A stretch of DNA of 64,000 nucleotides from Nocardia sp. NBC_01503 (GTDB lineage: Bacteria > Actinomycetota > Actinomycetes > Mycobacteriales > Mycobacteriaceae), in NCBI RefSeq assembly GCF_036327755.1, contig NZ_CP109596.1, forward strand, positions 1,922,001-1,986,000, given 5' to 3'. A program made the translations under genes and the position numbers. The notes beneath the pieces were generated by a model. The model worked only from the letters and a program-made list of their open reading frames with translations, made no database searches and was not told the DNA's origin. Shown here in pieces: positions 9,255 through 16,881 of this stretch. Positions within the stretch are counted from its first letter, which is position 1. Every line of letters begins with the position of its first letter.

Positions 9255-10019
9255 TCACCGCGCCGTGAACTTGATACCGGCGGCGGTTACAACCACGTTG
9301 ATAACGAACAAAGCCATGAAGGCGAAGACGACGGTCTGGTTCACGGCATCGCCGACACTCTTGGGTCCGCCCTTGACGTTCAACCCCAGGTAGCAGGCGA
9401 CCAGTCCGGCGACGAGACCGAACAGCGCGGCCTTCACCTCGGAGATGACGAGCTCCGGGAGGTGGGTCAGCAGGGTCAGGCCGTTGACGAACGCGCCCGG
9501 GTTCGCACCCTGCAGATAGACCGAGAAGAGGAAGCCGCCAAGGATGCCGATGGTCGAGACCAGGCCGTTGAGCAGGAATGCCACGAAAGTCGAGGCGAGC
9601 ACGCGCGGGACGACCAGACGCTGGATCGGGTCGATACCGAGCACCTTCATCGCGTCGATCTCTTCGCGAATGGTGCGCGCGCCGAGGTCCGCGCAGATGG
9701 CGGTGGCGCCTGCACCGGCCACGATGAGCACGGTGCACATGGGGCCGACCTGGGTAATCGTGCCGAATGCCGCGCCGGCGCCGGAAAGGTCGGCCGCGCC
9801 GATCTCGCGGAGCAGAATGTTGAGGGTGAAGCTGACGAGCACGGTGAACGGAATTGCCACCAATAGCGTCGGGATGATGGAAACCCTGGCGATGAACCAG
9901 GACTGGTCGATGAATTCCCGTCGTTGAAACGGTGGCCGCACCACGGCGCGGGCGACAGCGCCGGCGAGTTCGAAGAACCCTCCGACCGCCCGTAACGGTA
10001 CGGCGAGGACATCATTCAT
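9255..10019 (-). CDS. yrbE4A: MlaE/YrbE-family permease YrbE4A
   Basis: 254 residues, ATG at 10019 preceded by AGGAGGAA about ten bases upstream. First gene of the mce4 operon. It carries the MlaE permease fold with helices at roughly residues 48-70, 90-112, 145-170, 195-215 and 230-250, and the IREEIDAMKVLGIDPIQ coupling segment at about 120-136. Together with YrbE4B it makes the membrane pore of the steroid importer. Two KstR-type operators lie in its leader, so the whole importer is expected to be induced by sterol-derived acyl-CoA. Confidence 0.92.
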   Translation of the reverse strand: MNDVLAVPLRAVGGFFELAGAVARAVVRPPFQRREFIDQSWFIARVSIIPTLLVAIPFTVLVSFTLNILLREIGAADLSGAGAAFGTITQVGPMCTVLIVAGAGATAICADLGARTIREEIDAMKVLGIDPIQRLVVPRVLASTFVAFLLNGLVSTIGILGGFLFSVYLQGANPGAFVNGLTLLTHLPELVISEVKAALFGLVAGLVACYLGLNVKGGPKSVGDAVNQTVVFAFMALFVINVVVTAAGIKFTAR

Positions 10020-10093
10020 TCCCGCGATTCCTCCTGCCCCTGCCTTGCTATAGCTTCCGAGATTTGAATGTGATCTCGGTCCCGTCCGAAGAT

Positions 10094-10107
10094 TAGAACA
10101 CGTTCCA
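10094..10107. promoter_or_regulatory. KstR operator, mce4 proximal
   Basis: TAGAACACGTTCCA, matching the known KstR half-site pair AGAAC-N2-GTTCT with one deviation. It lies 75 bases upstream of yrbE4A. KstR releases such sites when it binds 3-oxo-cholestenoyl-CoA. Confidence 0.85.
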
Positions 10108-10171
10108 GTGAGCCTTCGGAAGGTTTCGATGGTTTTGAACTGGGGTTACTTCTGAACTGTTGACCAGTTCC

Positions 10172-10185
10172 GAGAACATGTTCAC
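10172..10185. promoter_or_regulatory. KstR operator, mce4 distal
   Basis: GAGAACATGTTCAC, with a perfect GAACATGTTC core. Second box in the mce4 leader, 65 bases from the first, outward from the operon; paired boxes suggest tight repression of the importer. Confidence 0.75.
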
Positions 10186-10320
10186 CCCAGGTCTACCATC
10201 ATGAACGTGGAACCTTTGTGAGGCGCCACACATAGTTGATTCCCATTCCTACCAACGATTGATCGCGTGATCAACCTGGAAACGGGGGAGAAACCCCCCG
10301 CTACCGGTACAAAGGGTCGA

Positions 10321-11220
10321 CTAACCGAGATCCATCAGCGCAGACGCCGAAAAAGTGGCTCCGGCGGGGCGTTCGGCAAAATATCCGCCGAGCGTGGCGG
10401 CGAGACCCGCACGGGTCCACTCCCCCTCGGCGTCGAAGCGCTGCTCCACGATCGGGGCGGCCATCAGGGCCACCATCGGGCCGTAGACGACGAAGAGCTG
10501 ACCGCTGATGGCGGCCGCCGCCGGCGAGGCCAGATAGGCCACCAGGCGAGCAACATGATCGGGCGAGAGCGGATCCGGACCCTCTTCGGGGGCCGCGGAG
10601 AAGACATTCTCCGTCATGGAGGTACGCGCACGCGGCGCGATGGCATTGGCGCGCACACCGAAATTGGCCAGCGCGCGCGAGGCAGACAAAGTCAGCGCGG
10701 TGATACCGGCTTTGGCCGCACCGTAATTCGCCTGTCCGGCGGGGCCGAGCAGACCGGCCTCGGAGGAGGTGTTGATGATGCTGCCGTAGACCGGCGCACC
10801 CGCCGCCTTGGACTTGGCCCGCCAGTACGCGCCCGCATTACGGGTCAGCAGGAAATGCCCGCGCAGGTGGACGGCGACGACCGCGTCGAAATCGGCGTCG
10901 GACATGTTGAACAACATCTTGTCCCGGGTGATACCGGCATTGTTGACCACGATGTCCAGGCCGCCGAAGGTCTCCTCGGCGGTGCTGATCAGCGCGTCGG
11001 CGGTGGCCGATTCGGCAATACTGCCCGCCACGAACTCCGCCTTGGCGCCGAGCGCGCGGATATCGGCGAGGGTTGCGCTGACCGCGTCGTTCTCGGCAAG
11101 GTCGTTCACAATGACCGAAGCACCGGCCCGGGCCAGCTCCAAGGCTTCGGCCCGGCCCAGCCCGGCACCCGCACCGGTGACGATCGCCACTCGGCCGGTA
11201 AGACTCACATCAGTACTCAC
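10321..11220 (-). CDS. hsd4A: 17-beta-hydroxysteroid / 3-hydroxyacyl-CoA dehydrogenase Hsd4A-like (SDR)
   Basis: 299 residues from a GTG at 11220. SDR fold: cofactor loop TGAGAGLGRAEALELA near residue 16, NNAG near 92, and YGAAKAG as the catalytic Tyr-x3-Lys around 170. It matches the Rv3502c protein in length and position (between fdxD and yrbE4A), which performs the 3-hydroxyacyl-CoA dehydrogenase step in beta-oxidation of the sterol side chain and can act on 17-hydroxysteroids. A KstR box lies 12-25 bases upstream of its start, in the 45-base gap after fdxD, so it may have its own regulated promoter. Confidence 0.82.
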   Translation of the reverse strand: MSTDVSLTGRVAIVTGAGAGLGRAEALELARAGASVIVNDLAENDAVSATLADIRALGAKAEFVAGSIAESATADALISTAEETFGGLDIVVNNAGITRDKMLFNMSDADFDAVVAVHLRGHFLLTRNAGAYWRAKSKAAGAPVYGSIINTSSEAGLLGPAGQANYGAAKAGITALTLSASRALANFGVRANAIAPRARTSMTENVFSAAPEEGPDPLSPDHVARLVAYLASPAAAAISGQLFVVYGPMVALMAAPIVEQRFDAEGEWTRAGLAATLGGYFAERPAGATFSASALMDLG

Positions 11221-11231
11221 CGGGCCGACTC

Positions 11232-11245
11232 TAGAACGTGTTACA
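11232..11245. promoter_or_regulatory. KstR operator, hsd4A
   Basis: TAGAACGTGTTACA. It fills the short gap between the fdxD stop and the hsd4A GTG start, 11 bases before the start codon. Little room is left for an ordinary promoter and leader, so transcription from here would be leaderless or nearly so. Confidence 0.8.
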
Positions 11246-11265
11246 CCCAGCGAGCAAGGCTGGGG

Positions 11266-11454
11266 TCAGACCAGCTTCAAAGCGGCCTTCGGGCACTGCG
11301 CCACGGCCGTCTTCACATCTTCCTCATCACCGGGCGCAACCTCCGCTCCGACAATGTGCAGAACGTCGTCATCATCGAGTTCGAAGACGTCGGGGGCGAT
11401 TCCGACGCAGATGCCGTTCGCCTCGCACTGGTCGAGATCAACAGTGACCTTCAT
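11266..11454 (-). CDS. fdxD: 3Fe-4S-type ferredoxin
   Basis: 62 residues from the ATG at 11454, chosen over an in-frame ATG 18 bases upstream because AAAGGAG lies seven bases before it. Cluster ligands are visible as C-x5-C (CEANGIC) near the N-terminus and CP in AQCPKAAL near the C-terminus. The usual middle Cys is replaced, so a 3Fe-4S cluster is expected. Such acidic ferredoxins feed electrons to P450s. The place matches fdxD (Rv3503c), between hsd4A and fadE26, so CYP125 of this island is a reasonable partner; that pairing is inference. Confidence 0.85.
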   Translation of the reverse strand: MKVTVDLDQCEANGICVGIAPDVFELDDDDVLHIVGAEVAPGDEEDVKTAVAQCPKAALKLV

Positions 11455-11542
11455 AGCCAACTCCTTTGCCACAACAGTGGGCCGAGCCTAACAACACCAG
11501 CCCCACGCGGGGTAGGAAGTGCGGCCTTACACGAGCTGATAC

Positions 11543-11556
11543 TGGAACATGTTTCA
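11543..11556. promoter_or_regulatory. KstR operator, fdxD / fadE26 divergent promoter
   Basis: TGGAACATGTTTCA, a symmetric KstR-like site between divergent fdxD and fadE26, 54 bases before the fadE26 start. One site probably controls both directions. Confidence 0.75.
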
Positions 11557-11609
11557 CCTGCTGTGCAATGATCGGCTGAACCCTGATAACGAAGGCTAGA
11601 GGTATCGCT

Positions 11610-12803
11610 ATGCGGATCGCATACACGCCGCAACAGGAACAGCTTCGTGCTGAGCTGCGTGAATATTTCGCCAAACTCATCACCCCCGAACGCCGGGCCG
11701 CGCTGTCATCCCAGACCGGTGAGTACGGCGAGGGCAATGTCTACCGCGAAGTCGTCGAGGAGATGGGCCGCGACGGCTGGCTCGCCCTGGGCTGGCCCAA
11801 GCAGTACGGCGGCCAGGATCGCTCCACCATGGACCAGTTGATCTTCACCGACGAGGCCGCCATCGCCGGCGCCCCGGTGCCGTTCCTGACCATCAACTCC
11901 GTCGCGCCGACCATCATGCATTACGGCACCGAGGAGCAGAAGCAGTTCTTCCTGCCGCAGATCGCCGCGGGCAAGCTGCACTTCGCCATCGGTTACTCCG
12001 AGCCGGGCGCGGGCACCGACCTCGCCTCACTGCGCACCTCCGCGGTGCGTGACGGCGACGACTGGATCATCAACGGGCAGAAGATGTGGACCTCCCTCAT
12101 CGCCTACGCCGACTACGTCTGGCTGGCCGCCCGCACCGATCCGAATGCCAAGAAGCACAAGGGCATTTCGATGTTCATCATGCCGACCACGGCCGAGGGC
12201 TTCTCCTGGACGCCGGTGCACACCATGGCCGGACCGGACACCAGCGCCACCTACTACCAGGACGTGCGCGTCAAGCACTCCGATATGGTCGGGCCGGAGA
12301 ACGGCGGCTGGGGGCTGGTCACCAATCAGCTCAACCATGAGCGCGTCGCATTGACCTCGGCCGCACCGCTGGGCCTGGCGGTCGCGCAGGTCACCGAATG
12401 GGCGCGGAACACCAAGACCGCCAACGGTTCCCGGGTCATCGACCAGGAATGGGTGCAGATCGCGCTGGCCCGCGTGCACGCCAAGGTGGAGTACCTCAAG
12501 CTCACCAACTGGGAGATCGCCTCGCGCGCCGACCAGGGTGGCGACGCCGCGCCCCGGCCGTGGGACGCCTCCGCCACCAAGGTGTACGGCACCGAACTCT
12601 CCACCGAGGCGTACCGCGCGCTCATGGAGATCCTCGGCCCGCAGGCGTACCTGCGGCAGGATTCCGCGGGCTCGCAGCTGCGCGGCCGCCTCGAGCGTAT
12701 GCACCGCGCCTGCCTGATCCTCACCTTCGGCGGCGGCACCAATGAGGTGCAGCGCGACATCATCGCCATGACCGCCCTCAAGCAGCCCGCCGCCACGCGC
12801 TAG
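11610..12803 (+). CDS. fadE26: Acyl-CoA dehydrogenase FadE26 (ChsE4)
   Basis: 397 residues, ATG at 11610 after CTAGAGG. Full acyl-CoA dehydrogenase fold with the FAD/substrate segments YSEPGAGTDLASLRT (about 130) and MWTSLIAYADYVWLAAR (about 155), and the C-terminal FGGGTNEVQRDIIA. Length and order match Rv3504. With FadE27 it forms an alpha2-beta2 steroid dehydrogenase (ChsE4-ChsE5) that introduces the first double bond into the C26-CoA side chain. A KstR box lies upstream. Confidence 0.9.
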   Translation: MRIAYTPQQEQLRAELREYFAKLITPERRAALSSQTGEYGEGNVYREVVEEMGRDGWLALGWPKQYGGQDRSTMDQLIFTDEAAIAGAPVPFLTINSVAPTIMHYGTEEQKQFFLPQIAAGKLHFAIGYSEPGAGTDLASLRTSAVRDGDDWIINGQKMWTSLIAYADYVWLAARTDPNAKKHKGISMFIMPTTAEGFSWTPVHTMAGPDTSATYYQDVRVKHSDMVGPENGGWGLVTNQLNHERVALTSAAPLGLAVAQVTEWARNTKTANGSRVIDQEWVQIALARVHAKVEYLKLTNWEIASRADQGGDAAPRPWDASATKVYGTELSTEAYRALMEILGPQAYLRQDSAGSQLRGRLERMHRACLILTFGGGTNEVQRDIIAMTALKQPAATR

Positions 12804-12827
12804 CTGTGCCAATTTTGCGATGTGAGC

Positions 12828-12869
12828 GGACCCTGCGTGGTAACGCAAGCTGCCGCCTCCGGGCCTGAC
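12828..12869 (+). repeat. REP-like intergenic element, copy A
   Basis: About 42 bases with core CCCTGCGTGGTAACGCAAGC and GCCGCCTCCGGGCCTGAC, in the gap between fadE26 and fadE27. It contains a TGCGT-GGTA-ACGCA hairpin. Related copies are at 29746, 29822, 29897 and (inverted) 36601. It lies inside a putative operon, so it would be in the mRNA. Confidence 0.8.
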
Positions 12870-12899
12870 GCCCACATCGCCGAAACCAAGGTAACCATC

Positions 12900-14021
12900 A
12901 TGGATTTCACTCTCACCGAGGCGCAGCAGGATCTGGCCCGCCTCACCGCCGAGGTCACCGGCAAGCTCGTCACCGCCGACCGACTGCGTGAGCTCGACAA
13001 GAACAAGGAAGCGGCCGGCACCCCGGTGGTGCGCTTCGACGAAGCACTGTGGAACTCGCTCGGCGAGACCGGCGTACTGGCCGCGGCACTGCCGGAAACG
13101 GTGGGCGGCAGCGACTTCGGCGTGCTCGAGCAGACCTCCATCCTGCGCGAGATCGGCAAGTCCGTCGCACCCGTGCCGTACCTGTGGTCGATCGTGCTCG
13201 GCGCGGGCGCGCTCGCGCGGTTCGGTTCCGAGGCGCAGCGCGCACTGGCCGCGCAGGCCGCGAGCGGCGAGATCATCCTCACCGCGGCACTGAGCGAAGA
13301 GCGCAACTGGGAGCTCGACAAGCCGGTCACCTCCGCTGCCGACAATGGCGGCTGGCGGCTGACCGGACTCAAGACCACGGTTCCGTTCGCCCGCCAGGCA
13401 GCGCGAATCCTGGTGTCCGCCAGCGTCGATGGCGTCCCCGCCGTCTTCCTGGTGGATCCGTCCGATGCCTCGGTGCGGGTCGAGGATCAGATCGTCACCG
13501 ACCGCTCCCCCGAGGCCGAGGTCGAATTCACCGGTACCCCGGCCGAATTGGTCGGCACCCTGTCCCAGGGCGCGGAGATCCTGAACTGGCTGCTGGAGCG
13601 CGCCTGGCTCGGCCTGGCCGCCACCCAGCTCGGCGTCGTCGAGAAGGGCCTCGAGCTCGTCGCCGACTATGCCCGCGAGCGTGAGCAGTTCAATCGCAAG
13701 ATCGGCAGCTTCCAGGCCGTGGCGCAGCGCCTCGCCGACGCCTACATCGACGTCCAGGGTGTTCGACTGGCCGTTCAGCAGGCCGCCTGGCTGCTGGCCG
13801 AGGGGCAGCCCGCCACCGCCGAGGTGCACACCGCCAAGTTCTGGGCCGCCGATGCCGGGCACCGCATCGCCCACACCGTCGTGCACGTCCACGGCGGCGT
13901 CGGCATCGACCGCGACCACATCGTGAACCAGTACTTCACCGCCGCCAAGCACAATGAGTTCGCGCTCGGCGGCGCGACCGATCACCTGCGCGCCCTGGGC
14001 GCCTCCTTCGCCGAGGCGTAA
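12900..14021 (+). CDS. fadE27: Acyl-CoA dehydrogenase FadE27 (ChsE5)
   Basis: 373 residues from the ATG at 12900 (MDFTLTEAQQDLARL); an in-frame GTG further upstream would translate the intergenic repeat and is rejected. This is the short, diverged partner subunit: the central substrate-binding region is reduced compared with FadE26, while the C-terminal REQFNRKIGSFQAVAQRLAD helices (about 261-280) and HVHGGVGIDRDH are kept. Length equals that expected of Rv3505. It pairs with FadE26 in the alpha2-beta2 dehydrogenase for the first side-chain oxidation. Confidence 0.88.
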   Translation: MDFTLTEAQQDLARLTAEVTGKLVTADRLRELDKNKEAAGTPVVRFDEALWNSLGETGVLAAALPETVGGSDFGVLEQTSILREIGKSVAPVPYLWSIVLGAGALARFGSEAQRALAAQAASGEIILTAALSEERNWELDKPVTSAADNGGWRLTGLKTTVPFARQAARILVSASVDGVPAVFLVDPSDASVRVEDQIVTDRSPEAEVEFTGTPAELVGTLSQGAEILNWLLERAWLGLAATQLGVVEKGLELVADYAREREQFNRKIGSFQAVAQRLADAYIDVQGVRLAVQQAAWLLAEGQPATAEVHTAKFWAADAGHRIAHTVVHVHGGVGIDRDHIVNQYFTAAKHNEFALGGATDHLRALGASFAEA

Positions 14022-14044
14022 CCGCGCGGCACAGGGCAATGCGG

Positions 14045-14073
14045 GGCGGCGACACTTCGGTGCCGCCGCCTTT
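14045..14073. terminator. Hairpin between fadE27 and the DinB-like gene
   Basis: GGCGGCGACAC-TTCG-GTGCCGCCGCC followed by TTTC. The stem has one mismatch and a stable UUCG loop. It ends the fadE26-fadE27 transcript and may also serve the convergent gene. Confidence 0.6.
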
Positions 14074-14209
14074 CGCATGCGCCCACCCCGCTCTCGGGCA
14101 CGGCCCACCTCGTCATCCCAGCGCACGCTTGGCCGGGATCCACAGTGCTCCAACAGAACCGGTGGATCCGGCCAAAAGCATGCCGGGATGACGGAGAGCT
14201 CCTCGAGGT

Positions 14210-14905
14210 TCAGGAAACCAAGGGTCCGGCGAGGACTTTCTCCCCGGCGACGCGATCCCCGCCCCAGGCGAGCGCCGGATCGTTCGCGGGCAGCCGCTGC
14301 CACAGTGCGAGCAGCAGATCCGAAGCGGTACCGGCGATTTCGGCGACCGGCTCACCCGGGCCGTAGATCCAGCTCTCGGCGATATCGGTGGCGCGTACCC
14401 GCAGCGCGGCCTCGGGTGCGGCGGCCAGACCGCGGTCGATCATGCGGGGCGCGAAGAGTTCGAAGACCTCATTGATCCCGTCGACCGCCAGATCGGTGGC
14501 GAAGGCCTCGGCCTCGCCGAGCGCGTGCTGACCGTCCCAGAGGTGCATGAGGGTTTCCAGCGCCCGCCGCCGACGCCAGAATCCGACGGTGCGCGGCATG
14601 GAACGGGTGAAGGTCCACGCCTCCTGCTCAGGATCCGCCGACAGCGCCGCGACGATCGCATCGGCGGTCTCGTCGTACCACTCCCGCAGTGCCACAGCGT
14701 CTTTCGGTGCGGGCGCCCCCTGATAGTCACCGCGCAGCTCGGCGACGGCGGTCACCACCCACATATTGCCCTGGCCGAGATGATCGGTGAGGTCGTAGAA
14801 GGTCCAGTCGCCGCAGGACGGCACCGGCGCGGCGAGATCGGTTTCCGGCGTGATGAGCTCACCGAATTCGGTGAGCTTCGCGCAGAGCAGGGCCAGATAG
14901 TCCAT
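14210..14905 (-). CDS. DinB-like / mycothiol-dependent maleylpyruvate isomerase N-domain protein
   Basis: 231 residues from the ATG at 14905; a GTG nine bases upstream is an alternative. N-terminal four-helix DinB-like domain with PSCGDWTFYDLTDHLGQGN (about 28-46), where the conserved W and the D-L-x-x-H-L stretch carry the metal-site His, followed by a C-terminal domain typical of actinobacterial proteins of this family (about 110-230). Members use mycothiol in thiol-dependent isomerase or transferase reactions; the substrate cannot be told. Convergent with fadE27, with no steroid operator nearby. Confidence 0.7.
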   Translation of the reverse strand: MDYLALLCAKLTEFGELITPETDLAAPVPSCGDWTFYDLTDHLGQGNMWVVTAVAELRGDYQGAPAPKDAVALREWYDETADAIVAALSADPEQEAWTFTRSMPRTVGFWRRRRALETLMHLWDGQHALGEAEAFATDLAVDGINEVFELFAPRMIDRGLAAAPEAALRVRATDIAESWIYGPGEPVAEIAGTASDLLLALWQRLPANDPALAWGGDRVAGEKVLAGPLVS

Positions 14906-14964
14906 GCCGATCACGGTAAACCCCGTTCGGCCGGGTGCGCCCGGTACCGCTGGGCACCACGCCG

Positions 14965-16161
14965 TCAGGATTCGAATTCGCGCACCGGGAGAATGCGATC
15001 GAATATCGGGTCGGGGTGGTCGGCGGAGGGCTCCAATTCACGCATGAGCAGATCGCTCATGGCGTCACGCCGCAATACCCGGCCGAGCTCGGCGGCGGCG
15101 CGATAGTGCACGGGAGTGCGCAGCACCTTTCGCACCGCCGCGGCGATCTGCTGCGGAGTCGCGGTGCGGGACAACGTGATTCCGGCGTGATGCGCACGCA
15201 CCCGCGCGGCGTTGTCGGCGTGATCACGGCCGTGCGGCAGCAGCACCACGGGCAGATCGGCGGCGAACGCCTTCGCCAGCGTGCCGTGCCCGCCGTGCGT
15301 GATCACCACACTGGCATGCCGCATGAGTTCGTGATGCGGGGCCGCGGGCAGCACCGACACATTGGGCGGTGCGGTGATCGCGGTGACCTCCACCGCGGGA
15401 CCGGTGGTGATCACCCCGCGCACCGGCAGCCGCCCGAGCGCATCGGCTATCCGCTGCAGGCATTCGGCCTGGCGCTGTTCGGTACTGGAGAGCGAGACCA
15501 GCACCAGCGGATCGCTGCCCTCGGGGAGCGTCCACTCGGCATCGCACGCCCAGATCGGATCATCCAGAATGGGTCCGACATAGCGCACCCCGTCCGGCCG
15601 CTGCGCCACGAAATCGAACGCCTCACTGGACAATACGAGCTGCCGGTGCGCCAGCTGGACCTGATCCTGATAGTGCGCCAGCCGCTCCAGCCCGAAATCC
15701 GCGCGCAATGCGTTCAACTGCGGCAGCAGCTCGGAATCCCAGCGCCGCTGCACCATGGATCCGACCAGCCGATCCCGCCAGCGTCCCACCGGTCCCCCGG
15801 CCCGCCCGAATCCGGTGCCCGGCGGCGGTCCGCCCTCCACCGGCAGCGGGTAGATACCCGGTATGAGCACCATGAACGGCAGGTCCCGCGCCTGCGCCGC
15901 CACCATGGCCCCGAACGCGAAGTAGGAGGCGAGCACCAGATCCGGTCGCTCGGAGTCGATTTCGGCGACGGTATCGCGGGCGAAGCCCGCGCCCGCTCGC
16001 GAGCGCGGGCGCGCACCGGTGGCCGTGACCTCGGCGGCGAGGGACTCCTCGGCGAGCACGGTGACCCGGTGCCCGCGCTCGACCAGCCTGCGCACCACCC
16101 CCAGCTCCGACGGCACGGTTCCACCGCTGCCGGTAAGGGCGACCAGGTAGCTGTGCTTCAT
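14965..16161 (-). CDS. MGT/UGT-type glycosyltransferase
   Basis: 398 residues from the ATG at 16161, picked because AGGAGGTGCC lies just upstream; longer in-frame extensions lack a ribosome site. GT-B fold: N-terminal acceptor domain beginning MKHSYLVALTGSGGTVPSE, and a C-terminal nucleotide-sugar domain with ITHGGHGTLAKAF and LPVVLLPHGRDHADNAARV. This is the macrolide/flavonoid glycosyltransferase pattern (GT1). The acceptor may be a small natural product or xenobiotic; a sterol acceptor is possible given the neighbourhood but nothing in the sequence shows it. Divergent from the VOC gene across a 10-base inverted repeat. Confidence 0.82.
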   Translation of the reverse strand: MKHSYLVALTGSGGTVPSELGVVRRLVERGHRVTVLAEESLAAEVTATGARPRSRAGAGFARDTVAEIDSERPDLVLASYFAFGAMVAAQARDLPFMVLIPGIYPLPVEGGPPPGTGFGRAGGPVGRWRDRLVGSMVQRRWDSELLPQLNALRADFGLERLAHYQDQVQLAHRQLVLSSEAFDFVAQRPDGVRYVGPILDDPIWACDAEWTLPEGSDPLVLVSLSSTEQRQAECLQRIADALGRLPVRGVITTGPAVEVTAITAPPNVSVLPAAPHHELMRHASVVITHGGHGTLAKAFAADLPVVLLPHGRDHADNAARVRAHHAGITLSRTATPQQIAAAVRKVLRTPVHYRAAAELGRVLRRDAMSDLLMRELEPSADHPDPIFDRILPVREFES

Positions 16162-16227
16162 CAGGCACCTCCTGTCAGCCACTCTGTCACGGTCGGCGGC
16201 GTGGCGACTTCCCGATCGCCAAATCAT

Positions 16228-16295
16228 GTGTCACAGGCCACACCGAAGGCGCACCGATTAGTTTCCCTCGTGTGCCTCGTCCTCACCTGTGACAC
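16228..16295. promoter_or_regulatory. Inverted repeat in divergent promoter region
   Basis: GTGTCACAGG at 16228-16237 and CCTGTGACAC at 16286-16295 are perfect reverse complements 48 bases apart, between the divergent glycosyltransferase and VOC genes. This looks like two operator half-arrays for one regulator; no regulator gene is adjacent. Confidence 0.45.
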
Positions 16296-16338
16296 CTACG
16301 GACGCGCAAAGAGTTTGCGGATGAGAGGACGAAACACC

Positions 16339-16758
16339 ATGGCCAGCAAGATGATCTTCATCAACCTCCCAGTCGCCGATCTGGAGCGGTCCAAGAACTT
16401 CTACGAGACGCTGGGCTGGAAGGTCAATCAGGATTTCACCGACGAGAACGCGGCCTGCATCGTCATCGACGACAACATCTGCGCCATGCTGCTCACCAAG
16501 GACTTCTTCACCACCTTCAGCACCCGCCCGATCGGTGACACCACCGCCACTGTGAGTGGCCTCTATGCCCTGTCCATGGGCAGCGCCGCCGAGGTCGACA
16601 GCCTGGTGGCGGCCGCCCTCTCGGCGGGCGGCACCGAGGAGGTCAATGCCGATAAGCGCGCCCAGGAGGCCGAGGTGGGTATGCACGGCCGCACCTTCCT
16701 GGACCCCGACGGCCACCAGTGGGAGCCCTTCCACATGGCGTACCCCGGTGCGAACTGA
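16339..16758 (+). CDS. VOC-family (glyoxalase/bleomycin resistance fold) protein
   Basis: 139 residues from the ATG at 16339 (MASKMIFINLPVADLERSKN), preceded by GAGGAC. Two beta-alpha-beta-beta-beta modules are seen: NLPVADLERSKNFYETLGW at the start and TFLDPDGHQWEPFHM at the end, the latter carrying the usual Asp-Pro-Asp-Gly-His and Glu metal-site region. Members include dioxygenases, isomerases and resistance proteins; this compact PhnB-like type has no assignable substrate. Convergent with the sigma-factor gene. Confidence 0.8.
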   Translation: MASKMIFINLPVADLERSKNFYETLGWKVNQDFTDENAACIVIDDNICAMLLTKDFFTTFSTRPIGDTTATVSGLYALSMGSAAEVDSLVAAALSAGGTEEVNADKRAQEAEVGMHGRTFLDPDGHQWEPFHMAYPGAN

Positions 16759-16779
16759 ACTCTCGTCCATGTGAGATGC

Positions 16780-16815
16780 GAACGGCCCGCCGGGATCTCT
16801 CCCCGCGGGCCGTTC
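16780..16815. terminator. Bidirectional hairpin between VOC and sigma-factor genes
   Basis: GAACGGCCCGC and GCGGGCCGTTC form a perfect 11-base-pair stem with a 14-base loop between convergent genes. No T-tract, as is common in actinobacteria. Confidence 0.7.
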
Positions 16816-16881
16816 ACGCATGTCGTCGCGCTGCGCCGGACCACCCCGGCGCATCCACCTACGCGGCGACGGAGTCCAGTT

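Larger units (their letters stand above)
10020..10320. other. Leader region of the mce4 operon (301-base gap)
   Basis: No coding sequence is convincing here. The stretch holds the yrbE4A ribosome site, two KstR-type operators (10094-10107 and 10172-10185) and, further right, the 3' flank of hsd4A. hsd4A also reads leftwards, so this is the promoter of the mce4 operon rather than a divergent region. A run of AT-richer sequence (10120-10215) separates the two boxes from hsd4A. Confidence 0.7.

Noticed and set aside
12822..12899. Upstream extension of FadE27 from a GTG at 12822
   Set aside because: It would translate the REP-like element. The ATG at 12900 has a ribosome site and gives the family length.
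12027..14303. 758-codon open frame on the minus strand across fadE26 and fadE27
   Set aside because: It lies antisense to two clear acyl-CoA dehydrogenases, contains no family motif, and reflects third-position GC bias.
14935..16338. Long plus-strand open frame upstream of the VOC gene
   Set aside because: The first ~460 codons are antisense to the glycosyltransferase; only the part from 16339 codes for the VOC protein.
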